Positions 43,438 to 52,629 of a stretch of 64,000 nt of DNA are shown here, in pieces (positions within the stretch are counted from its first letter, which is position 1; every line of letters begins with the position of its first letter). The stretch covers positions 3,658,001 to 3,722,000 of the forward strand of contig NZ_CP043046.1 of the NCBI RefSeq assembly GCF_008119665.1, in the 5' to 3' direction. Below the pieces are notes generated by a model. The model saw only the letters and a program-made list of their open reading frames with translations, had not been told where the DNA came from and searched no databases. The DNA is from Pigmentiphaga aceris (GTDB lineage: Bacteria; Pseudomonadota; Gammaproteobacteria; Burkholderiales; Burkholderiaceae_B). The position numbers and the translations under genes are program-made.

Positions 43438-43468
43438 CAACTCGGCCGGCATTGCGCCGGCCGAGTTG
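43438..43468 (-). terminator. Long perfect hairpin downstream of dnaJ
   Basis: A perfect 13-base-pair stem (CAACTCGGCCGGC / GCCGGCCGAGTTG) with an ATTGC loop, about 100 bases after the dnaJ stop on the minus strand. There is no T run, so it could end or protect the dnaJ message rather than act as a classic intrinsic terminator. Confidence 0.6.
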
Positions 43469-43483
43469 TCTTGCAGAAATACG

Positions 43484-43525
43484 CTTGCTGAATCGCACTT
43501 ACTGAATCGCACGTGCTGAATTGCA
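43484..43525. repeat. Tandem repeat, three 14-base units
   Basis: Units CTTGCTGAATCGCA, CTTACTGAATCGCA and CGTGCTGAATTGCA follow each other without gaps; a fourth partial copy (CTTAG) begins after them. It lies between the dnaJ stop and the hairpin at 43438-43468. Confidence 0.8.
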
Positions 43526-43567
43526 CTTAGCGCGCAATCAATCCGCGCAAGTGTTCTCAGCAATCGA

Positions 43568-44695
43568 TCAGCTGAAGAATTCCTTCACGCGATCCGTCCA
43601 GGACTTGCTTTGCGGCGAATGCTTGCCGCCGCCTTCGTCGACCGAGGTCGCGAATTCCTGCAGCAGCTTCTTCTGACGATCGGTCAGCTTGACCGGCGTC
43701 TCGATCACCACGTGGCAGTACAGGTCGCCCGGGTAGTTGGAACGCACACCCTTGATACCCTTGCTGCGCAGACGGAACGTCTTGCCGGACTGCGTGCCTT
43801 CGGGAATCGTGATGCTGCCCTTGCCGCCCAGCGTGGGCACTTCCAGCTCGCCGCCCAGTGCTGCGGTGGTGAACGGAATCGGCAATTCGCAGTGCAGGTC
43901 GTCACCGTCGCGGGTGAAGATGCCGTGCTTCTTCAGGTGGATCTCAACATACAGATCACCCGGCGGGCCGCCATTGACGCCCGGTTCGCCATTGCCGCTG
44001 GAGCGGATGCGCATGCCGTCGTCGATACCAGCCGGCACCTTGACCTGCAAGGTCTTGGTGCGGCGAACTTTGCCCACGCCGTCACAAGCCGTGCAAGGCT
44101 CGGGAATCACCTTGCCCGTGCCGTGGCAGGTCGGGCAGGTTTGCTGAACGCTGAAGAAACCTTGCTGCATGCGTACCGCACCTGCGCCACCGCAGGTCGA
44201 ACACGTCTTCGGATCGGTACCGGGCTTGGCACCCGAGCCTTCGCAGACGTCGCAACGGTCCCAGCTGGGCACGCGGATTTCGGTATCGAAACCGTTGGCC
44301 GCCTGCTCAAGCGTGATTTCCATCGCGTACTTCAGGTCGGCACCGCGATACATCTGCGGGCCACCACCGCCGCGCTGGCGACCGGCTGCACCGAAGATTT
44401 CACCGAAGATGTCGCCGAAGGCATCAGCAAAGCCTGCCTGGCCACCCATGCCTGCACCACCGGCCGACGGATCTACGCCCGCGTGACCATAACGGTCATA
44501 CGCGCCGCGCTTGTCGCCATCGGACAGCATTTCATAGGCTTCTTTGGCTTCCTTGAAGCTTTCTTCGGAAGCCTTGTCGCCCGGATTGCGGTCCGGGTGG
44601 TACTTCATGGCCAGCTTGCGGTAGGCCTTCTTGATTTCTTCGTCCGTGGCTGTCTTGGAGACGCCAAGAACTTCGTAATAATCGCGTTTTGCCAT
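43568..44695 (-). CDS. dnaJ: Chaperone DnaJ
   Basis: Hsp40 co-chaperone of 375 residues that delivers substrates to DnaK and stimulates its ATPase. The J domain has HPD at residues 33-35. A Gly/Phe-rich linker with G-G-A-G-M-G follows, then four zinc-binding CXXCXGXG motifs ([32 protein letters not shown]) and the C-terminal client-binding domain. ATG 44695 gives the canonical [12 protein letters not shown] start. It lies 174 bases after dnaK, with a stem-loop between. Confidence 0.97.
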   Translation of the reverse strand: MAKRDYYEVLGVSKTATDEEIKKAYRKLAMKYHPDRNPGDKASEESFKEAKEAYEMLSDGDKRGAYDRYGHAGVDPSAGGAGMGGQAGFADAFGDIFGEIFGAAGRQRGGGGPQMYRGADLKYAMEITLEQAANGFDTEIRVPSWDRCDVCEGSGAKPGTDPKTCSTCGGAGAVRMQQGFFSVQQTCPTCHGTGKVIPEPCTACDGVGKVRRTKTLQVKVPAGIDDGMRIRSSGNGEPGVNGGPPGDLYVEIHLKKHGIFTRDGDDLHCELPIPFTTAALGGELEVPTLGGKGSITIPEGTQSGKTFRLRSKGIKGVRSNYPGDLYCHVVIETPVKLTDRQKKLLQEFATSVDEGGGKHSPQSKSWTDRVKEFFS

Positions 44696-44794
44696 GTTGG
44701 GCCCAGCCTCGGGCAGAGGCGCTACTAAAAACGGTTTCGCCCGGACGACGCACAAGACGTCGACCAGGCGATGCGAAACGACGTTGTACACGGA

Positions 44795-44820
44795 TCGTCG
44801 GACCCCTGGGGGCCCGACGA
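44795..44820 (-). other. Stem-loop between dnaK and dnaJ
   Basis: TCGTCGG..CCC / GGG..CCGACGA forms a hairpin of about 10 pairs with one mismatch and a 4-base loop. There is no T run. Its position between dnaK and dnaJ suggests a processing or attenuation element that could lower dnaJ expression relative to dnaK. Confidence 0.5.
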
Positions 44821-44869
44821 CTCATCTACCGTCGGTGTGTGGCGGAAACGCGCTCCGCCGTGACACCGA

Positions 44870-46801
44870 TCACTGGTCGCGCTTGACTTCCTTGAAGTCG
44901 GCATCAACGACATTGTCGTCAGCCGGCTTGCTTTCGCCCTGTGCACCTGCTGCACCGGCGGTGCCGCCTGCGGCGGCTTGCGCATCGGCGTACATCTTCT
45001 CGCCCAGCTTCTGCGAAGCTTGACCCAGGGCTTCCACCTTGGCGTCGATGCTGGCCTTGTCGCCGGTACGCAGCTCATCTTCCAGCGCCTTGACGGCCGC
45101 TTCGATGGCTTCCTTCTCGCCGGCTTCCAGCTTGTCGCCGTATTCCGTCAGCGACTTGCGGGTCGAGTGGACCAGCGCGTCACCTTGGTTGCGGGCCTGG
45201 GCCAGTTCGGCAACCTTCTTGTCTTCCTCGGCGTTGGCCTCGGCGTCTTGCACCATGCGCTGGATTTCAGCTTCGGTCAGACCAGAGTTGGCCTTGATCG
45301 TGATCTTGTTTTCCTTGCCGGTGCCCTTGTCCTTGGCCGACACATGCAGAATGCCGTTGGCATCGATGTCGAAGGTCACTTCGATCTGCGGGGTGCCACG
45401 TGCCGACGGCGGGATGCCTTCCAGGTTGAATTCGCCCAGGCCCTTGTTGCCGGCAGCGATTTCACGCTCACCCTGGAACACCTTGATGGTCACGGCCGGC
45501 TGATTGTCGTCAGCGGTCGAGAACACCTGCGAGAACTTGGTCGGGATCGTGGTGTTCTTCTGGATCATCTTGGTCATCACGCCACCCAGGGTTTCGATAC
45601 CCAGGGACAGCGGGGTCACGTCCAGCAGCAGCACGTCCTTGCGCTCGCCGGTCAGGACCGAGCCCTGAATGGCGGCACCGACAGCCACGGCTTCGTCAGG
45701 GTTCACGTCACGACGCGGTTCCTGGCCGAAGAATTCACGGACCTTCTCTTGCACCTTGGGCATGCGGGACATACCGCCAACCAGGATCACGTCCTGAATG
45801 TCGGAGACCTTCACGCCTGCATCCTTGATGGCGATGCGGCAAGGTTCGATCGTGCGAGCGATCAGTTCCTCGACCAGCGCTTCCAGCTTGGCGCGCGTGA
45901 TCTTCAGGTTCAAGTGCTTCGGGCCCGACGCGTCTGCAGTGATGTACGGCAGATTGATTTCGGTCTGCTGTGCCGACGACAGTTCGATCTTGGCCTTTTC
46001 AGCAGCTTCCTTCAGGCGTTGCAGAGCCAGCACGTCCTTGGACAGGTCGACGCCTTGTTCCTTCTTGAACTCGCCAACGATGTACTCGATGACGCGTTGG
46101 TCGAAGTCTTCGCCACCCAGGAAGGTGTCGCCGTTGGTCGACAGCACTTCGAACTGCTTTTCGCCGTCCACGTCTGCGATTTCGATAATCGAGACGTCGA
46201 AGGTGCCGCCGCCCAGGTCATACACCGCGATCTTGCGATCGCCGCCCGACACCTTGTCCAGGCCGAAGGCCAGTGCAGCAGCGGTCGGCTCGTTGATGAT
46301 GCGCTTGACGTCCAGACCGGCGATACGGCCTGCGTCCTTGGTGGCTTGACGCTGGCTGTCGTTGAAGTAAGCCGGCACGGTAATGACCGCTTCGGTCACT
46401 TCTTCGCCCAGGAAGTCCTCGGCGGTCTTCTTCATCTTGCGCAGGATTTCAGCCGAGACTTGCGGCGGAGCCAGCTTCTTGTCGCGGGTTTGAACCCATG
46501 CGTCGCCGTTGTCGGCCTTGACGATCTTGTACGGCACCAGGTCGATGTCTTTCTGCACGACTTTTTCGTCGTACTTGCGACCGATCAGGCGCTTGACTGC
46601 GTACAGCGTGTTCGTCGGGTTGGTGACAGCCTGGCGCTTGGCGGGTGCGCCAACCAGGGTTTCACCGTCTTCCAGATAAGCGATGATGGAGGGCGTGGTA
46701 CGGGCACCCTCTGCATTCTCGATGACCTTGACCGTGCCACCATCCAGGACAGCTACGCAGCTGTTGGTGGTGCCCAAGTCGATACCAATGATTTTGCCCA
46801 T
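44870..46801 (-). CDS. dnaK: Chaperone DnaK (Hsp70)
   Basis: Hsp70 chaperone of 643 residues. The N-terminal ATPase has [13 protein letters not shown] at residues 5-17 and the phosphate-loop [10 protein letters not shown] near 195-205. The substrate domain and helical lid follow, with a D-A-D-F-K-E-V-K tail typical of betaproteobacteria. It lies between grpE and dnaJ on the same strand. The gap to grpE (173 bases) contains no clear second heat-shock promoter, so the sigma-32 promoter ahead of grpE may serve all three. A 613-codon antisense open frame is a GC-rich shadow. Confidence 0.98.
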   Translation of the reverse strand: MGKIIGIDLGTTNSCVAVLDGGTVKVIENAEGARTTPSIIAYLEDGETLVGAPAKRQAVTNPTNTLYAVKRLIGRKYDEKVVQKDIDLVPYKIVKADNGDAWVQTRDKKLAPPQVSAEILRKMKKTAEDFLGEEVTEAVITVPAYFNDSQRQATKDAGRIAGLDVKRIINEPTAAALAFGLDKVSGGDRKIAVYDLGGGTFDVSIIEIADVDGEKQFEVLSTNGDTFLGGEDFDQRVIEYIVGEFKKEQGVDLSKDVLALQRLKEAAEKAKIELSSAQQTEINLPYITADASGPKHLNLKITRAKLEALVEELIARTIEPCRIAIKDAGVKVSDIQDVILVGGMSRMPKVQEKVREFFGQEPRRDVNPDEAVAVGAAIQGSVLTGERKDVLLLDVTPLSLGIETLGGVMTKMIQKNTTIPTKFSQVFSTADDNQPAVTIKVFQGEREIAAGNKGLGEFNLEGIPPSARGTPQIEVTFDIDANGILHVSAKDKGTGKENKITIKANSGLTEAEIQRMVQDAEANAEEDKKVAELAQARNQGDALVHSTRKSLTEYGDKLEAGEKEAIEAAVKALEDELRTGDKASIDAKVEALGQASQKLGEKMYADAQAAAGGTAGAAGAQGESKPADDNVVDADFKEVKRDQ

Positions 46802-46974
46802 GATTTTTTCTCTTCCTGAATCAGTTCAGAAATGTTTCGGATGTCGAGTAGGTAGGTCGCACATTGACGATTTCAATGGCGCCGATCGCATTTTTCTTTC
46901 GCGTCATTCATGTGTCGCAAACCGACAAATAAACGACGCGAATCAGCCCTTGAATGTTCAGTTCAAGGCTTGGC

Positions 46975-47556
46975 TCAAGCGCCTGCGGAAACCGTGACCA
47001 GCGCAGGGCGCAGTACACGGTCCGAAATCAGGTACCCCTTCTGCAAGGTCTGCACGACGGTATTGGCCGGCAATTCAGAGGGAACTGACGAAATTGCCTG
47101 ATGCTGGTGCGGGTCGAACTTGTCGCCGGCAGCCGGGGCAATTGCATTCAGTTTGTTGCGCTCGAACGCGCCGGTCAGCTGCTTCAAGGTGATTTCCACC
47201 CCTTCGCGCAGTGACTCGACCGTCTGGTCTTTCTGTGCCAATGCGGCTTCCAGGCTGTCTTTCACGGGCACCAGGCTTTCAGCGAAAGATTCGACTGCAA
47301 ACTTGTGCGCCTTGTTGACGTCTTCCTGGCCACGGCGGCGGACGTTTTCCGTCTCGGCGCGGGCACGCAGCAATTGGTCGTAGTTGTCGTCTGCCTTGGC
47401 TTGCGCCGCCGCCAGGCGGGCTTCCAGGTCAGCGATCGGATCCACGGGGGCGGCCGTTCCCGGTGCGTCGTTCTGCACCGGGTCGGGAGTTCCCGGCTGG
47501 GTGGCATCCTGGTTTGCGGGCGGGGACGGTTGTCCCGGCGTCTGCTCGGCCGACAT
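46975..47556 (-). CDS. grpE: Nucleotide exchange factor GrpE
   Basis: GrpE of 193 residues, which releases ADP from DnaK. The first 45 residues are Pro/Ala/Gln-rich and disordered; then comes the long coiled-coil ([24 protein letters not shown]) and the beta-domain with the F-D-P-x-x-H-Q-A motif. ATG 47556 has GGAG 7 bases upstream. It is the first gene of the heat-shock cluster and has a near-ideal sigma-32 promoter about 56 bases upstream. Confidence 0.95.
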   Translation of the reverse strand: MSAEQTPGQPSPPANQDATQPGTPDPVQNDAPGTAAPVDPIADLEARLAAAQAKADDNYDQLLRARAETENVRRRGQEDVNKAHKFAVESFAESLVPVKDSLEAALAQKDQTVESLREGVEITLKQLTGAFERNKLNAIAPAAGDKFDPHQHQAISSVPSELPANTVVQTLQKGYLISDRVLRPALVTVSAGA

Positions 47557-47611
47557 CGGTGTTCTCCGGTAAAAAGTGCCAAAAAGCTGGCTGAAATAGG
47601 GTCTGAACAGC

Positions 47612-47639
47612 AAATGGGGGCCTGCATCCCTATTTCAAG
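47612..47639 (-). promoter_or_regulatory. Sigma-32 heat-shock promoter of grpE-dnaK-dnaJ
   Basis: On the minus strand: CTTGAAA (47639-47633), a 13-base spacer, then CCCCATTT (47619-47612). Both boxes match the sigma-32 consensus (CTTGAAA / CCCCATnT) at every defined position, and the spacing is in the accepted range. It lies 56 bases upstream of the grpE start and reads towards it. Confidence 0.9.
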
Positions 47640-47734
47640 AGGGGTCTTTTTAACCGAAGGGAACTTTTCTGCACGGGCGCAAACATCCGGGCGACAGCAT
47701 TGATCCCGCCCTGCCCGTATCCAGTCTGGCCGGG

Positions 47735-48400
47735 CTAGAACTCTACATCAGCGGGTACCAGGATGACACGCACGTGGCTGCCACCCTCGAAGGGGCTGCG
47801 TTCAATGAAACGGACATAGCGCTCAGACGCCCCCACCCATTCACCGGTACGAAGCCACAACTCGGTCTTGGCCGCCCGGGCAACGCCAGTGGGAAGCACC
47901 AGCACGGCACAAAAGCCGGCAATGGTAATTGGCAACCAGGGAATTGCCAGACGCATGGGCTGCATGCGCCGCAGGTTCAGCCAGGCGACACATCCGCCGA
48001 TCGCGCCACCCAGCACGGTCTCCGACACCGTGTGATATCGACCGGCCACCAGTACCACGGCCATGACACCGGCGACGGCCCAACCGGCCAGTACCGCTGC
48101 ACGCTTTACGCCGCTGCTGCGATTGCAGGCCAACAAGCCGAACAGCACGGGATAAACCGCTGTCGTCAGCATGGCATGGCCACTGACGCTGTACATGCCG
48201 ATAGACGGCAAGGCCCAGCCGGTGAAATCGAAACTGGCCTTGCCCAGCACGATGGCAAGAAATGCTACGGCAAACGACGCGATCCATAACCACAAACGCG
48301 ACCATGCCCGCTGCTGCATCAGCACCAGCGCGATTCCACCGGCCAGGGAAATGGCCAGTGCGGCATCACCAAAAATGATCACATATGTCCAGGAAGGCAT
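47735..48400 (-). CDS. PAP2-superfamily membrane phosphatase
   Basis: Membrane protein of 221 residues with about six helices. The PAP2 motifs S-G-H (in Y-S-V-S-G-H-A-M) and G-R-Y-H-T-V-S-E carry the two catalytic His; the first motif (KxxxxxxRP) is degenerate, so activity is probable but not certain. Such enzymes dephosphorylate undecaprenyl-PP, phosphatidate or similar lipids. It lies upstream of the heat-shock genes and just across from the polysaccharide locus, where lipid carrier recycling would fit, but it reads away from that locus. Confidence 0.82.
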   Translation of the reverse strand: MPSWTYVIIFGDAALAISLAGGIALVLMQQRAWSRLWLWIASFAVAFLAIVLGKASFDFTGWALPSIGMYSVSGHAMLTTAVYPVLFGLLACNRSSGVKRAAVLAGWAVAGVMAVVLVAGRYHTVSETVLGGAIGGCVAWLNLRRMQPMRLAIPWLPITIAGFCAVLVLPTGVARAAKTELWLRTGEWVGASERYVRFIERSPFEGGSHVRVILVPADVEF

Positions 48401-48644
48401 GGCTGCTCGTGAAAAACCGCATTTTCAGGACTCTATACAAGCCCAAGCAGAATTTCCGTCCCAAACATAAACAAGCGTCATCGACACACGCGTCCATACG
48501 GGGCCGCATCTCAGAATGGTCGACATACTTATCCGTCCCATATCTGCCCGACCATTTCCTGCCACTGCTGCACGCGGCCTGGATCGGTAAACGCAGCCAT
48601 GAGACGCAAAGCGACCCCCTGAATGCATAACCACGTGGCGCGCA

Positions 48645-49691
48645 ATGATTATTACGCTGATAAATACCTCCGACCCGCAGTGGAACGATATCCTGTCTCG
48701 ATGCAGGCATGACGTCTATCACACGCCTGCCTGGGCAATTACCTCGGAGATCAGCGAGGGCGGCTCTGGCATCGCGGCATACGCCCACCATCTTGGCCAG
48801 GAGCTGTTCGTGCCGATGCTCAGGCGCGAACTGGGCGACGGCAGGTGGGATGCAAGTTCGGCGTATGGCTACCCGGGACCGATCTGCAGTGACGGGGCCA
48901 GCCAGGAATTTCTGGACGCCGGGTTTCGCGGCATTATCGACTTGCTGCAATCCCAAGGTTGCGTGTCCTGGTTCATGCGCCTGCACCCTTTGCTGAATGC
49001 CAGCTGGCACATCGCTGAAGGCTTGACGGTAGATCATGGCCCCACCGTGTCGATGGATCTGACGCAATCCCCGGAAGTGATCTGGCAACACATCAGGGCT
49101 ACACACCGACGTGCGATCAAAAAGGCCAGAGAGCTTGGCATGACTGTGAGCGTCGACACGACGCATCAATATCTTGATGCGTTCATCGACAGCTATCACT
49201 CGGACATGCGCAGGCTGGGTGCCTCCAGCTATTACCTGTTCAATCGCGATTATTTTGATTCACTGTTTTCACGATTGGACGGCAAAGCAGTATTAATGAT
49301 TTCCCAGCGTGGCGACGATTTTGCGGGCGGCGTCGTATATACGCTTTCGCCGTCATCGGGAATCATCCAATATCACTTATCCACGACGCATGCAGATCAT
49401 CGCATGCACCAACCGGCAAAGCTGATCATGCATACCGCCGCCCTGTGGGGCAAAGCGGCGGGCTACCAGCGCCTGCATCTTGGTGGCGGCATTGGTGCCG
49501 CGGAGGATTCCCTGTTCATGTTCAAACGGGGATTCAACCATGATCTGCATCGATTCCGCAGCCAGCGGGTAATTGTCGACAGCCACGAATATCGACAGCT
49601 TTCTCGTCTGGATGCAGATACAAAATTGAATCAAGACGGGTTTTTCCCCGCATATCGAAAACAAGCGCAATCAGAAACCGCCAGCCGATAA
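48645..49691 (+). CDS. FemAB-related GNAT-fold protein
   Basis: Protein of 348 residues of the FemAB-like/CelD-like acyltransferase group: R-A-T-H-R-R-A-I-K-K-A near the middle, then I-Q-Y-H-L-S-T-T in the second GNAT half and the L-H-L-G-G-G-x-G segment near the end (F-K-R-G-F follows). Relatives sit in polysaccharide or PEP-CTERM clusters and transfer an amino-acyl or acyl group. It begins the plus-strand half of the polysaccharide locus, about 180 bases before the dehydratase. It could add the acyl or amino-acyl group to the amino sugar made next door. DNA here is more AT-rich than the genes that follow. Confidence 0.75.
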   Translation: MIITLINTSDPQWNDILSRCRHDVYHTPAWAITSEISEGGSGIAAYAHHLGQELFVPMLRRELGDGRWDASSAYGYPGPICSDGASQEFLDAGFRGIIDLLQSQGCVSWFMRLHPLLNASWHIAEGLTVDHGPTVSMDLTQSPEVIWQHIRATHRRAIKKARELGMTVSVDTTHQYLDAFIDSYHSDMRRLGASSYYLFNRDYFDSLFSRLDGKAVLMISQRGDDFAGGVVYTLSPSSGIIQYHLSTTHADHRMHQPAKLIMHTAALWGKAAGYQRLHLGGGIGAAEDSLFMFKRGFNHDLHRFRSQRVIVDSHEYRQLSRLDADTKLNQDGFFPAYRKQAQSETASR

Positions 49692-49868
49692 AAGGCTTAT
49701 GCAAAGCGGGTTTTGCGCATGAATCGAGTATCTCCCAGGGAAAAGTAAACAATCCACCGACGGCAACGGAAGCATTGGCAGCATTAACCACAAATGAATA
49801 GAATTTGTACACCCCAAGTGGGTTAAGCAGGTCGACCGAATCCCGACGGCAGCAGCAAAGGATTGATG

Positions 49869-51884
49869 ATGTTGTCTGACACCCGAAACTGGTTACTCGC
49901 ACTGCCAAGGCCGCAGAAGATAATGGTGATGCTGGCTGCCGACGCACTGGTATTGCCACTTTGTCTGATTGCCGCGTATTACGTGCGGCTTGGTGACAGC
50001 ACCTTGCTAAATGATTATGGTATTGGCGCGCCAATCATCATTGCCCTGGCCACCATTCCGGTATTTCACGTTTGTGGTCTGTATCGCAATGTCGTGCGTT
50101 TTGTCGACATGCACCTGCTTTATTCGACGGGCGTAGGGTTGGCCGTGCTGGCGGGTAGCGTTTACGCGCTGTCCTACATCGTCAACGACCCCCTGCCGCC
50201 GCGCAGCAGCCTGTTCATTTACTGGTTCATCGCTTTTGCCTACGTGGTGCTGACCCGTTTCGGTGCCCGCCATCTGCTGCGGGCACGCCAGGCAGACGCA
50301 GGCCGCATACCGCGGGTGGCGATTTACGGCGCAGGTGAATCCGGCGTGCAACTGGCCCACGCCATGCGCAGCAGCCAGACCTATACGCCACTGTGCTTTG
50401 TCGATGACGATCCGCAGTTGCGCAATCAGCATGTGGCCGGACTGCGCGTGATTTCGCTGGACACGCTTCGCAACACCGCCGGACTGCTGGGCGTGGATGA
50501 GATCGTGCTGGCCGTGCCCTCGGCGTCCCCGGCAGCGCGCCACCGCATCTACAACGCCCTGACCACGCTCGGCTTGCCGGTGAAAACCCTGCCGACCCTG
50601 GCCGAGCTGGCCAATCGCAAGGTCAGCGACGTGACGGTGCGCGACATCGACGTGGCGGACTTGCTGGGCCGGGCACAGGTGCCACCGCGCAAGGACTTGT
50701 TCGCCAAATGCGTGACGGGCAAGACCGTGTTGGTGACGGGCGCAGGTGGCTCGATCGGCAGCGAACTCAGCCGCCAGGTGGTGTCGCAACTGCCAGCCAA
50801 GCTGATCCTGCTCGACCACTCCGAATACTCGCTGTACGCCATCGAACGCGAGCTGCGTGAACGTGCACCGGATGTGCAGATCACTGCCGTGCTGGCGTCG
50901 GTCTGCGACGCCAAGGGGCTGGACGCCCTGCTGCGGCGCGAAACCATCCAGACCATTTACCACGCGGCTGCCTACAAACACGTGCCGCTGGTCGAGGCCA
51001 ACGCCGCCGAAGGCGTGCAGAACAACGTGGTGGGTGTCTGGAACGTTGGCCTGGTGGCCGCGCGTTACCGGGTCGAAACCTGCGTGCTGGTGTCCACCGA
51101 CAAGGCCGTGCGGCCTACCAACGTGATGGGCGCAAGCAAGCGCGTGGGCGAACTGATCTTCCAGGCGCTTGCCAAGCGGGCACACGGCAGCACGGTCTTC
51201 AGCATGGTGCGCTTCGGCAATGTGCTGGACTCATCGGGTTCCGTGGTGCCGCTGTTTCGCCAGCAGATTCGTCGCGGTGGCCCGATCACGCTGACCCACC
51301 CGGAAGTGGTCCGTTATTTCATGCTGATCCCGGAAGCCGCGCAGCTTGTGATGCAGGCCGGGGCCATGGGCCGCAACGGCGAGGTCTACGTGCTCGACAT
51401 GGGCGCACCGGTGCGCATCATCGACCTCGCCCGCACGCTGATCAAGTTGTCGGGCCTGAGCGAACGCACTGCCGCCCAGCCCGATGGCGACATCGAAATC
51501 CAGGTCACCGGCCTGCGTCCCGGCGAGAAGCTCTACGAAGAATTGCTGATCGGCGGCAAGGTCGAGGCCAGTGCACACCCACGGATCATGGCCTCGCAAG
51601 AACACATGATCGAACTCGAGCGGCTTGAGCCGATGCTGGCCCACCTGCTGGCCGCCTGCAAGGCAGGCGACGGGCTGGAAGTACGCAAGGCACTGCAAAG
51701 CGTGGTGACCGAATACGCCCCGTACTCGGTTCTGCCAGACCGCAACGCCCTGCCGCGCCGCGAAGCCGATGCCGTCTCGGAGCAGGTTCCCTTGGTGTCC
51801 TCGCCACCCTCGGCAGTGTCGCCGATGGTCACGCCCGTACCCGCCATCGAAAAGTCCCAGGTCCCCGTCGGCCGAGCGGCCTGA
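49869..51884 (+). CDS. UDP-GlcNAc 4,6-dehydratase, membrane type (PglF/WbpM/CapD-like)
   Basis: Protein of 671 residues. Four N-terminal helices (about 10-130) precede a CoA-binding-like domain (about 140-265) and a long-chain SDR domain with T-G-A-G-G-S-I-G-S-E-L-S (about 290-301) and S-T-D-K-A-V-R-P-T-N-V-M-G-A-S-K, where Met replaces the usual catalytic Tyr, as in PglF, WbpM and FlmA-type dehydratases. It converts UDP-GlcNAc to the 4-keto-6-deoxy sugar. Of the tandem starts, ATG 49869 has the best distance from AAGGA. The C-terminal 60 residues are low-complexity. First sugar-nucleotide gene of the locus. Confidence 0.92.
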   Translation: MLSDTRNWLLALPRPQKIMVMLAADALVLPLCLIAAYYVRLGDSTLLNDYGIGAPIIIALATIPVFHVCGLYRNVVRFVDMHLLYSTGVGLAVLAGSVYALSYIVNDPLPPRSSLFIYWFIAFAYVVLTRFGARHLLRARQADAGRIPRVAIYGAGESGVQLAHAMRSSQTYTPLCFVDDDPQLRNQHVAGLRVISLDTLRNTAGLLGVDEIVLAVPSASPAARHRIYNALTTLGLPVKTLPTLAELANRKVSDVTVRDIDVADLLGRAQVPPRKDLFAKCVTGKTVLVTGAGGSIGSELSRQVVSQLPAKLILLDHSEYSLYAIERELRERAPDVQITAVLASVCDAKGLDALLRRETIQTIYHAAAYKHVPLVEANAAEGVQNNVVGVWNVGLVAARYRVETCVLVSTDKAVRPTNVMGASKRVGELIFQALAKRAHGSTVFSMVRFGNVLDSSGSVVPLFRQQIRRGGPITLTHPEVVRYFMLIPEAAQLVMQAGAMGRNGEVYVLDMGAPVRIIDLARTLIKLSGLSERTAAQPDGDIEIQVTGLRPGEKLYEELLIGGKVEASAHPRIMASQEHMIELERLEPMLAHLLAACKAGDGLEVRKALQSVVTEYAPYSVLPDRNALPRREADAVSEQVPLVSSPPSAVSPMVTPVPAIEKSQVPVGRAA

Positions 51885-51935
51885 CCCCTCGCCGCTTGCC
51901 GCCTCGCACCCTTATCGCTTCAGGAATACGCGCTC

Positions 51936-52532
51936 ATGCTTAAACGACTGTTCGACATCGTGGTTTCGCTGATTGCACTGATCGTGCTCAGCCCGGTGCT
52001 GCTGTTCACGCTTCTTGCGGTCCGCCGCAGCCTGGGCAAACCAGCCCTGTTCCGCCAGATCCGTCCGGGCAAGGGCGGCATGCCCTTCGAACTGGTCAAG
52101 TTTCGTTCGATGACCAGCGAGCGCGACGCCGCCGGCAACCTGCTGCCCGACGAATTCCGCATCACCCCGCTGGGCCACAAGCTGCGCAGTTCCAGCCTGG
52201 ATGAGCTGCCCGAGCTGTGGAATGTGCTCAAGGGCGAGATGAGCCTGGTCGGCCCGCGCCCGCTGCTGATGGAGTACCTGCCGCGCTACGACACGCGCCA
52301 GTACCGCCGCCACGACGTGCGGCCCGGCATCACCGGCTGGGCCCAGGTTCATGGTCGCAACGCCCTGCCCTGGCCGCAGCGACTGGAACACGACGTCTGG
52401 TATGTCGAGAACCAATCGTTCTGGCTCGACCTGAAGATTCTTGCCATGACCGTACACACCGTATTGATCCGGGAAGGCATCAACAGCCCCGGTCACGCCA
52501 CCGTGGACCAGTTCCGCGGACACCCGAAATAG
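51936..52532 (+). CDS. Undecaprenyl-phosphate sugar transferase (PglC/WlbG-like)
   Basis: Small phosphoglycosyl transferase of 198 residues, the monotopic PglC class. One N-terminal re-entrant helix (L-F-D-I-V-V-S-L-I-A-L-I-V-L-S-P) precedes the catalytic block F-R-Q-I-R-P-G, K-F-R-S-M, then S-L-D-E-L-P-E-L-W-N-V and V-G-P-R-P-L. It transfers a sugar phosphate from a UDP-sugar to undecaprenyl phosphate and so starts repeat-unit synthesis. Placed between a PglF-like and a PglE-like gene, its likely donor is a UDP-4-amino- or diacetamido-trideoxy-hexose. Confidence 0.93.
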   Translation: MLKRLFDIVVSLIALIVLSPVLLFTLLAVRRSLGKPALFRQIRPGKGGMPFELVKFRSMTSERDAAGNLLPDEFRITPLGHKLRSSSLDELPELWNVLKGEMSLVGPRPLLMEYLPRYDTRQYRRHDVRPGITGWAQVHGRNALPWPQRLEHDVWYVENQSFWLDLKILAMTVHTVLIREGINSPGHATVDQFRGHPK

Positions 52533-52629
52533 ACCTTGCCGCTCAGACGTCTCCACAGCAAGCCGCCACCCCCAAAGCCGCCATCAGGCCGCGCACCCAG
52601 GCCTGTTCTCTTCCTACGGATAGCCGACG

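Larger units (their letters stand above)
43104..43567. other. Intergenic region between asparaginase and dnaJ
   Basis: About 460 bases with no supported gene. It holds the asparaginase promoter (about 43110-43230, AT-rich), a long hairpin (43438-43468) and a 14-base tandem repeat (43484-43525). A plus-strand frame around 43290-43420 reads a plausible-looking helical peptide but has no start codon; it may be a relic. Confidence 0.5.

Noticed and set aside
44978..46819. A 613-codon open frame on the plus strand opposite dnaK
   Set aside because: Antisense shadow of a highly biased gene; composition is Leu/His/Asp/Arg-rich without any family motif.
46948..46968. Second heat-shock promoter or terminator between grpE and dnaK
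   Set aside because: CCTTGAA occurs there, but it is part of a 7-base inverted repeat (CCTTGAA / TTCAAGG), no CCCCAT-type minus-10 follows at the right distance, and there is no T run.
48366..49199. A 277-codon minus-strand frame opposite the FemAB-like gene
   Set aside because: The plus-strand product has recognisable FemAB/GNAT blocks and a sensible position in the locus; the minus frame has none.
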